From Zygnema cylindricum (Eukaryota; Streptophyta; Zygnematophyceae; Zygnematales; Zygnemataceae): a stretch of 64,000 nt of DNA. Position 1 is the stretch's first letter; every line of letters starts with the position of its first letter. Positions 55,569 to 64,000 of the stretch are shown one piece after another. The position numbers and the translations under genes were made by a program. The stretch spans positions 436,691-500,690 of the forward strand of contig JBBHKE010000176.1 in the NCBI GenBank assembly GCA_037447655.1, in the 5' to 3' direction. The notes beneath the pieces are model-generated. The model was not told where the DNA came from, did no database searches, and was given only the letters and a program-made list of their open reading frames with translations.

Positions 55569-56616
55569 TGTTGAAATTTATAGATTTCTAGAGTATTTTC
55601 TAGGTTTAAATATGTTTTTATAAAAGGAAAAAGAAAAGGACGGACAGCCTGCCTCCACCTCCGCTCTCTAGCCCCCATACTTGCTGTAGTCACTGAAGGA
55701 AAGAGAGAGAGGTTGATCCATGGCTGCCTTAGTTCAACAGACAACTATTTTTAGTAGGTTACTAAAAATATACTTGACGGACCAGAGATTTGATCCCGGT
55801 ACCTGCGGTTCGTCAAATCGATCGGTAGCGGTCAGCTTTATCCTAATAGACTAGGACCAGTGCTAAGTGCTATGGTATGTGATAGATATATATTTAGTTC
55901 GAAAGGATAAAGTTCATTTAAACAAAACTGTTTACGGCGTACATATATACAGTTTTATAAAGTACGTCGTACGACGCTAATTCAAAACGGATACCACGCA
56001 TTTTATTTCTACATCGGAACAAATATCGCGCAAGTATTTATTCCGGCCAAGATTACGTTTCGCATATAATCCAACGGCGCACATCATCGCCGAAATCCCG
56101 GAGTGGTCATTTTGGCATTTAGTTACGTGGCATGACTTGGCGCCACGTGGGAAGACATCATTCGGTCGCGGGAATTCCGAGGAACGTACGGACAAGTGGA
56201 AAGTGGACACGCGTCCACTTAATGGCCTTGTCGTACAGAGGCCGTACAGAAAGTACATCGGCAGTAGTACTTTCTAGTACTATACAGTTTTGTGATTGGT
56301 TCGTACAGGCAGTAGATAGGAGCTGTGAGAGGGAATTAGGAAAAACTAGGACTTAGGAAAATTTAGGTAGATAGCCCTCTCTCTCAGAGAGTTTGTATAA
56401 ATTGGCATCTTTGCCACCCTATAACGAATCGCCTGGTTGGCCGTTTTCAGTGATTCTTTTTTCTACGGACTCAGGGGAGTCCAGGCTACACACGGGTGCA
56501 GTCAAATTGTCAGTTTGCCTTCTTGGGCAGCAGTGGTTGTGGCTTAAAGTGGGTTAGTTAAATACTATCTAGAGGCTTCTTGTATTCTGTGGTCCAATGA
56601 AGGACACAGAATTGCA
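55569..56616 (+). mobile_element. Element B, 5' LTR
   Basis: A 1,048-bp LTR, TGTTGAAATT ... GAATTGCA, about nine differences from its 3' LTR by eye (about 0.9%). TATA-like TGTATAAATTGG at about 56392. The antisense tRNA-like module is at about 55779-55858. The gag ATG is at 56597 (AAG instead of GAG as second codon). Confidence 0.97.
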
Positions 56617-59600
56617 GGTTATGGGCCCACCCTCTAGGGTGCCCACCTTCAATGGATCTGGGTTCATCTATTGGGAAGCCATGATGATGGGAGCTTTGTG
56701 TGAAAAACGATACTGGGGTATCGTCAGTGGACAAGTGAAACGTCCACCTTCAGGAACTCCACCAGGATTTGGGGGAGTAAGGTTTCCTGCAACAACGGCT
56801 GCCTCGGCGGAGGAGGCAAATGATGGGGACAGCAGTGTGTCCGAAAAGGGGAAAGGGAAGGAGACACCCCTTACTCCTATTGCCACAGTATCGGGAGCGG
56901 CAATCGTGAAGACCGTGGAGAACGATACTCAAATGTGGGAGGATGTAAACATGGCTGCCAAGAACTTCATTCTGAGGCACCTCACTCAAGGTTTGGCCAC
57001 TCCTCATCTTCACATTTACAAGGCCGAGGAGTTGTGGGTGAGTTTGGTGGAAATTTATAGAGCTGGAACTGTTCAGGAGCTCCAGTTGGCTGAGCAAAAG
57101 CTATTGAGTTACACTTACAAAGAAGGAAAGATGTTAGATTACTGTAATGATCTTTCTTGTTTGTATACAGAAATGGAAAGTGCCGGGTGGATAGGTAAAA
57201 TGAAAATGAAAGTTAACACCCTTATCATGAAATTACCAAATGAGTTCGAAAATTTAGTGTACCGAGTACAGGGAATGCCTGATAGTTCATGGAAATGGAA
57301 CACAGTAGTCAGGATGATACTTTTGCAGGAAAACACAATGGAGATTAGGAGAGGAGGAAAGAGCATTCAAGCTCTAGCAGTAGGAGGGGACCGATGGGGA
57401 AAGGACCCGAAGAAACCTTATAGAGGGGAAAGAGATCATTCAGGGGGACAAAGGCCCCCAAAGGGTCTTTGTCATTTTTGCAAAAAGCCGGGGCACTTTA
57501 TTGCAGATTGTGTCAAGCTATCAGAGCTGAGGTTCCAAGAGAACCGTGGAGGGGGTTCTTCCGGAGGGAAGAAAAAGGCACTTGTGGTTACAAAGGTGTC
57601 AGGAGAAACCGAGGATGAGTCCTCTGAGGAGGATGGGGATCTTCTTCTTGACGAGAGTTTGGAGGAGAAAGAGATTCCTCGGAGGCAGAAGTGTGCCCTT
57701 GGAGCCATCCGGGAAGCTCCACAGGAAGGATGGATCATCGACTCAGGTGCATCCATGCATATGTGTCGTGATAAAGAACTCTTCACTAAGTTAAGAAAGA
57801 TTCCTACTGTAGAGATAGAGTATGGGGATGGAAGAGTGGTTACTACAGATCTAGTGGGATCAGTAGATCTGAAAGTCTTAGTGGAGGGTAAGACTTCTAT
57901 ACTTACATTCTCAGATGTACTTTACATTCCTCAGCTGAGTAAAAATCTTGTCTCTACGTCTGTGTTAGATGACAAAGAGTTTGATACCTTCACCAGAAAG
58001 GGAGTCTTTACAGCTAAGTATAGGGATGAAGTTTACTTCACAGCAGATAAGGGTAGCCAAGGAATGTTTAGGCTTAACTTGAGTAATGAAAAGAAGAATG
58101 CTTACTATGTTGGTGTTCCTAAGATGATGATTTGGCATAAGCGGTTGGGGCATGTACATTTTGATAGGTTAAGGGAAATGAAAAAGCTTGGGGTAGTAGA
58201 TGGCATTCAGTTTGGGGATAATGAAATGATGGATGATTGTAGTGGTTGTGCTCAAGGTAAGGCTCACAGACTGACTTTCCCAAAGCCGCCACATATAGAG
58301 GTGAGAAAGTATTAGATTTAGTCCACACAGATATTTGGGGGCCTGCAAAAGTACCTTTGGTTGGAGGAAAAAGGTTTATGATGACAATAACTGATGACTG
58401 GTCTAGATACTCTAGAGTCTACTTTCTGAAAACAAAGTCTGAAGCATCAACTTACTTCAAAGAATATAAAGCTTGGAGTGAGAAGTTGCATGAAACCCCC
58501 ATTAAGAGGATAAGGAGTGATAATGGGGGGGAATATACCTCTAACGAGTTTGAGGAATATTTGAGAGATGAGGGAGTGCAGCACCAAAAAACTGTACCAT
58601 ATAACCCGGAACAAAATGGGGTAGCTGAGAGGTTGAATCGAACACTAGGAGATAGTGCATGCAGTATGTTGGCAGACAAGAAAATAGGAAAGAGATTTTG
58701 GGCAGAAGCAATGAACTGTGCAAACTATATTAAAAATAGAGTCCTTACCTCAGCTGTAAAGGGAGTGACACCTTATGAGAGATGGGTTGGAAGGAAACCA
58801 GATATCTCACACATATTTGGTAGCCAAGTTTACAGTCTTGACACGGATAGGAAAAACTGGAAACTAGATGCTAAGGGAAAACCTGGATACTTTGTGGGAT
58901 ATGATGAGGATGTTAAGGGATATAGAGTCTATGACTTAGCAAAGAAAGATATCATTCTGGTCAAACACTTAGTTGTCATGGATGAAGGGAAGTCATTTGA
59001 CCCCTTCAAATATACAAAGAAGATAAGTATCAGATTTGAGTCCGAAAGTGAGGAGAACTCAGTCTTTCCCGAAAAAGACATGAGTGAAACTGTGATTACA
59101 GATTCAGGGGAGATCGAAGATACAGGAGACTCACCAGAAACCTCACATAATCCTATGGACTTCGAGGAGATGGAAGAAGCGGGACAAGATACGGTTTTTA
59201 TGGACAGGGGAGCCGATGAGACAGTGAGAAGAAATCCAAGACTTCCATCCATTCCAGCTTCGGAGTTTGAGGGAGGAAGGAGGAGCAGCAAAAGGATACA
59301 AGAAAAACAAGCTGCACATAAGGTAACTAAGCTATCTCACCCAGATGAGCCTCAGTCTTACTTAGAGGCAGTAAATAGTCCAGAGAAAGAAAGATGGATT
59401 AGAGCCATAAATGATGAGATGGCTTCTATCATGGAAGCAAATACTTGGGAACTAGCGGATTGCCCTCCTGACAGAAAACCTATTGGATGTAAATGGGTAT
59501 TTAAACTAAAACTGAACCCAGATAATACAATTGAGAGGTATAAGGCTCGATTGGTAGCAAAGGGGTTCACACAAAAGGAGGGGATTGACTATGAGGAGAC

Positions 59601-60939
59601 CTTTGCTCCAGTTGTTCGGTTCCCATCGGTAAGGATTCTCCTCAGTCTAGCCGCAGCGGAAGACATGGAAATTCACCAGATGGATATTAAGACTGCTTTT
59701 CTTAATGGTGAGTTAGAGGAAGAAATTTTTATGAGGCAACCCGAGGGGTTTGTGGAAAAAGGAGAAGAGAGCAAAGTGTGCAGGCTCATAAAGTCCTTAT
59801 ATGGACTGAAACAGGCTCCCTGACAGTGGAACAAGAAACTAGATGAGTTTCTCACCGATCTGGGATACATCCGGATCAGCTCTGACCATTCTATCTATAT
59901 GTTTGAAGATGAGAATGGTGTCATTTTTATTGCAATTTATGTGGATGATCTGCTTGTGTTAAGTAAGTCTTTAGATAATATCAATAGGCTAAAGAAAGAT
60001 CTTAGGGGCAGATTTGATATGAAGGATTTAGGGGAGGCAAAATATATTTTGGGGATCCAAATGGAGAGAGATAGAGGGAAGAAGATTATCAGACTTACTC
60101 AGAAAGAAGCAATAGGTAATATGCTTGAGAAATTCCAGATGGAAAATGCTAACAGTTGTACCACTCCCATGGACTTGAAAAAAGTAAGTGATGGGAGTGT
60201 AGAAGGAGGAGTGATGATCTTAGACAATCAGATGAGTCTAGAGGAGAGAGAGTTCATGAAGTCTATTCCTTATAGACAGGTCGTAGGAAGCTTAATCTAT
60301 TTTATGAACTGTACCAGGCCGGACATAGCGGCAGCAGTTGGAGTACTCAGTAGGAGTCTTAATGATCCTAGAAAGAGAGATTGGGAGGCAGCCAAGAGAG
60401 TCATGAGATATCTGGTGGGAACTAGAGAGTTATGGTTGCATTTGGGAGGGGAGCATACTGATATCACCACTTGGAGTGACGCCAGTTATGGGGATGCACC
60501 TATGAGAAGATGCACTTCTGGATATGTTTTGTATGTGGGGGAAGGTGCTTGCTGTTGGAGCAGTAAGCAACAAAAGGTGGTTGCTCAGTCTACTATGGAG
60601 GCTGAGTATATGGCGTCGTGTTCTGCTGTAAAAGAACTAATGTGGGTGAAATCATTGTTACAAGAACTGGGATTTATGAAGGAGGGAGTGCATGAAATCT
60701 TTTGCGATAACCAAGCTGCAATTGCAATTGCAGCCAATCCAAAACACCATTTCAAAGCAAAACATATGGACATAAGATTAAGCTTCGTAAGAGAAAAAGT
60801 TGAAAATAAAATTCTAAATCTTGTGTATAGACCTGATGAAGAAATGGTGGCTGACATGATGACCAAACTTGTGCCCTCTCCTAAACTAAAATATTGTCGG
60901 GAAAAATGCGGGTTGAAAGAAAAATTAAAATTAGACTAG
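56597..60939 (+). pseudogene. Element B Copia gag-pol polyprotein, inactivated
   Basis: About 98% identical to element A, with the same domain order. Three defects: a one-base loss near 58273 (integrase zinc region; the frame opened at 56597 stops at 58315), a 6-bp in-frame deletion near 58813 that removes two residues before FGSQVY, and a TGA at 59821-59823 replacing the CGA arginine after KQAP in the reverse transcriptase. The knuckle CHFCKKPGHFIADC, protease DSG, integrase RSDNGG and YVDD motifs are all present. Its RNase H region is undamaged exactly where A has lost a base, so the two copies have independent defects. Stop TAG 60937-60939. Confidence 0.95.
56617..56631 (+). promoter_or_regulatory. 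Primer-binding site of element B
   Basis: GGTTATGGGCCCACC directly after the LTR and inside the gag frame, identical to element A. Confidence 0.9.
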
Positions 60940-60952
60940 AAAATAAGGGGAG
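60940..60952 (+). promoter_or_regulatory. Polypurine tract of element B
   Basis: AAAATAAGGGGAG between the stop codon and the 3' LTR. Confidence 0.92.
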
Positions 60953-62000
60953 TGTTGAAATTTATAGATTTCTAGAGTATTTTCTAGGTTTAAATATGTT
61001 TTTATAAAAGGAAAAAGAAAAGGACGGACAGCCTGCCTCCACCTCCGCTCTCTAGCCCCCATACTTGCTGTAGTCACTGAAGGAAAGAGAGAGAGGTTGA
61101 TCCATGGCTGCCTTAGTTCAACAGACAACTATTTTTAGTAGGTTACTAAAAATATACTTGACGGACCAGAGATTTGATCCCGGTACCTGCGGTTCGTCAA
61201 ATCGACCGGTAGCGGTCAGCTTTATCCTAATAGACTAGGACCAGTGCTAAGTGCTATGGTATGTGATAGATATATATTTAGTTCGAAAGGATAAAGTTCA
61301 TTTAACCAAAACTGTTTACGGCGTACATATATACAGTTTTATAAAGTACGTCGTACGACGCTAATTCAAAACGGATACCACGCATTGTATTTCTACATCG
61401 GAACAAATATCGCGCAAGTATTTATTCCGGCCAAGATTACGTTTCGCATATAATCCAACGGCGCACATCATCGCCGAAATCCCGGAGTGGTCATTTTGGC
61501 ATTTAGTTACGTGGCATGACTTGGCGCCACGTGGGAAGACATCATTCGGTCGCGGGAATTCCGAGGAACGTACGGACGAGTGGAAAGTGGACACGCGTCC
61601 ACTTAATGGCCTTGTCGTACAGAGGCCGTACAGAAAGTACATCGGCAGTAGTACTTTCTAGTACTATACAGTTTTGTGATTGGTTCGTACAGGCAGTAGA
61701 TAGGAGCTGTGAGAGGGAATTAGGAAAAACTAGGACTTAGGAAAATTTAGGTAGATAGTCCTCTCTCTCAGAGAGTTTGTATAAATTGGCATCTTTGCCA
61801 CCCTATAACGAATCGCCTGGTTGGCCGTTTTCAGTGATTCTTTTTTCTACGGACTCAGGGGAGTCCAGGCTACACAGGGGTGCAGTCAAATTGTCAGTTT
61901 GCCTTCTTGGGCAGCAGTGGTTGTGGCTTAAAGTGGGTTAGTTAAATACTATCTAGAGGCTTCCTATATTCTGTGGTCCAATGGAGGACACAGAATTGCA
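60953..62000 (+). mobile_element. Element B, 3' LTR
   Basis: A 1,048-bp LTR followed by TSD CAAGG (62001-62005). Confidence 0.97.
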
Positions 62001-62005
62001 CAAGG

Positions 62006-64000
62006 AACGAGGTGCATGGCAAAAGTGGGAGAAAGGAAGGGGAAAATTACTCCCCTTCATTTGACGACTGGTCACCAAGCGATGATGAGTATGCCGAAGA
62101 AAAGGCAGCTTAATCAAATGAATCCTTTGGTGAATCTAACGTTTTTGAAACTGAAATCAAGGATTCACCACCTGCACAAGAAACAAACAGTGAGGGTCAA
62201 ATCAATGAGAAAAGAGTTGTCACAACTGAGGAAATGGAAAAAGAGGCTGCAACTAAAATAAAAGAAACTAAGAAAAAGGCCGCATCCTCAGCGCCCCCAA
62301 GAAGTGCTAGCAGCAACAAGGCCAGAAATCTCCAACAAAGTTTGGAGAGTGGTATGATATCAGTAGCGCCCCAAGAAAGAAGTTTGCTAGTTCTTACGAA
62401 GTTTCGAGAGTGGTATGATACCACGAGCGCCCCAAGGAAGAGGTTTGTCAGGATGGCTCAAGCTGAAGAGCCTTTAACTCTCCACCAAGCTGTTAACGGT
62501 GAAGATGGGGAAAAGTGGAAGGCCATAGTTAAAGAGGAAATGGCGTCCATTCTTTAAAACAAAACATGGACATTAGAAGACTTGCTTCAAGGAAAAAAGC
62601 CAATTGGCACCAAGTGGACTTTTGGAATCAAAAGAAATGCAGATGGGACCATCAATCGCTACAAGGCAAGACTAGTTGCTAAGGGTTACACTAAAAAGGA
62701 AGGCATTGATTACAAAGAAACATTAACTCCACTTGTAACGTATAATTCTATTTGTACCTTACTCGCTTTAACCACCATCCTCGACTTGGAAATTGAGCAA
62801 ATGGATGAGAAGACGAGGTTTTTGCATGGCGAACTGGAGGAGGAATTGTACAAAGAGCAGCTTGAGGGGTTGGAGGACCCTATGAACCAGAACAAAGTCT
62901 GTTAGCTGTCCAAGGCACCATACGGACTGAAGCAACCCCCACGACTTTGGAACATCAAGATTGGTGAGTACCTGCAGAGTCAAGTGTTTGTGAAAAAGAG
63001 TCAGATCACTCAGTTTAATATAATGTTGAAATGAACATAATCATTACTATCTATGTAGATGACTTAATTATCTTAGGCAAAACCGATGAGGATACAGCCA
63101 AAGTAAAAGACATGTTAAGGAATCAATTCGAGATGAATTATATAGGAGAACTCAAATATGTTCTAGGCATAGAAGTCATCAAAGATAGAGTCAACGGAGA
63201 AATCCACCTAACTCAAAGAAATTATATACGAGAGCTACTCACTGGATTTAACTTGGAAGATGCAAGGGGAGTTAGCAAACCTATGGAACTTCGAGAAAAG
63301 CTGATTGAGGAATTTGAAGAGGGGTAAGGAGAACCAATGGACGCCCTCTATCGGGAAGCAGTGGGAGCGCTCATTTATGCAATGAATTTCACGCGTTACG
63401 ATATAGCCAATGCCGTCGGCATTCTAAGTTAATTTTTGCACAGGCCAAACAAGCAACATTGGATTGCAGTTAAAAGGGTGCTGAAGTACATCGAGGAGAC
63501 AAGAAATTACACATTGACATTCGGAGGAGAACAAGAAAACATTTACATCCATACTTTTATCCATTCGGGAGGTGACCTTACCATAAGAAAGTCTACAATT
63601 GGTTACCTGTGCAATATTGGCGATGGAAGTGTGAGTTGGGCAAGCAAGCTCCAAAAAACTATTGCCCTCTCCACCATGGAGGCACAATATATAGCAGCTG
63701 CCACTTTTAAGGAATTCCTTTGGCTGAAAGCATTTCTAAATGAGATAGGCTTTCTACAACCTGAGAGGACTAAGATTTTTTACAAACTGCCAGAGTTGCT
63801 TAGCATTAATCTTAAGAATCCTGTAAATCATCTTAAGTCTAAGCACATCTTTTTGAGGTATCACTTTGTTAGGATTGAAATTGCAGCGGAAACAGTGGAG
63901 TTTTATTACACTCCTGATAAAGATAATGTAGCTGATATGCTTACCAAAGTTGTAGTAAAAAATAGCCTTAAGCTCGATGTAGGAAAGGCACGTCTAACAA
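62006..64000 (+). pseudogene. Element C integrase tail, reverse transcriptase and RNase H fragment
   Basis: Resumes element C after insertion B. Acidic/basic linker at 62016-62450 with a short internal duplication around GTATGATA..AGCGCCCCAAG. The reverse transcriptase start is at about 62475 (HQAVNGEDGEKWKAI, then KPIGTKWTFGIKRNADG), with TAA at 62556 and TAG at 62903, and the frame breaks near 63020. YVDD is at about 63052 and LKYVLGIEV at 63150. RNase H is recognisable to the edge (STMEAQYIAA near 63676; KSKHIFLRYHFVR and NVADMLTKVV at about 63835-63955). Multiple stops (63325, 63430) show it is dead. The element continues beyond 64000. Confidence 0.88.

Overview
The window is eukaryotic, AT-rich and dominated by transposable elements. 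It contains three intron-less copies of a secreted cysteine-rich protein gene, several families of short inverted-repeat DNA transposons, and about 38 kb of Ty1/copia-type LTR retrotransposons in tandem and nested arrangements. I saw no operons, CRISPR arrays, rRNA genes or complete tRNA genes. The secreted VWC-like proteins and the copia-type half-tRNA primer site suggest an animal, possibly an invertebrate, but the species cannot be named from the sequence. One hint, the extra ACC at the primer site, does not fit the usual animal initiator tRNA perfectly and is reported as a finding.

Layout. 1-2440: T-rich DNA with one possible exon (865-1545). 2440-19990: three related minus-strand genes for a roughly 231-residue secreted cysteine-rich protein at 2835-3530, 7605-8294 and 18513-19208. 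Only the third is intact; the first two each carry one in-frame nonsense codon. Between them lie a 9-bp minisatellite (6455-7211), three size classes of a hAT-like element with CATAG ends and 8-bp target duplications, a reversed solo Copia LTR with a GCAGT duplication, and dispersed inverted repeats. 19990-25110: a nest of MITEs with TAGTGTTGGGTATCG ends, again with 8-bp duplications. One 2.07-kb copy contains another copy plus two TA-flanked elements.

25564-39513: a decayed Copia array (internal-LTR-internal-LTR-internal-LTR). Two units share a 2,891-bp block that appears identical and includes all its inactivating mutations. 39642-44010: a young Copia-like element with nearly identical 1,194-bp LTRs, a gag-like frame and only scattered fragments of pol. 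It sits inside a MITE. 44063-46373: a decayed coding region of unknown origin.

46374-64000: an old, broken Copia element (element C, running off the right edge). It is interrupted by two young members of another Copia family: element A (46998-53407, duplication AAACC) and element B (55569-62000, duplication CAAGG). A is almost intact, with one frameshift in RNase H. B has one frameshift, one nonsense codon and one in-frame deletion.

The most distinctive biology is shared by all the Copia families here. The gag start codon lies inside the 5' LTR, and the primer-binding site, complementary to the anticodon arm of initiator tRNA-Met, lies inside the open reading frame, so the same bases serve as primer site and as codons (VMGPP or VMGAP). 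The LTRs of four families also carry an antisense tRNA-like A-box/B-box module at about the same position.
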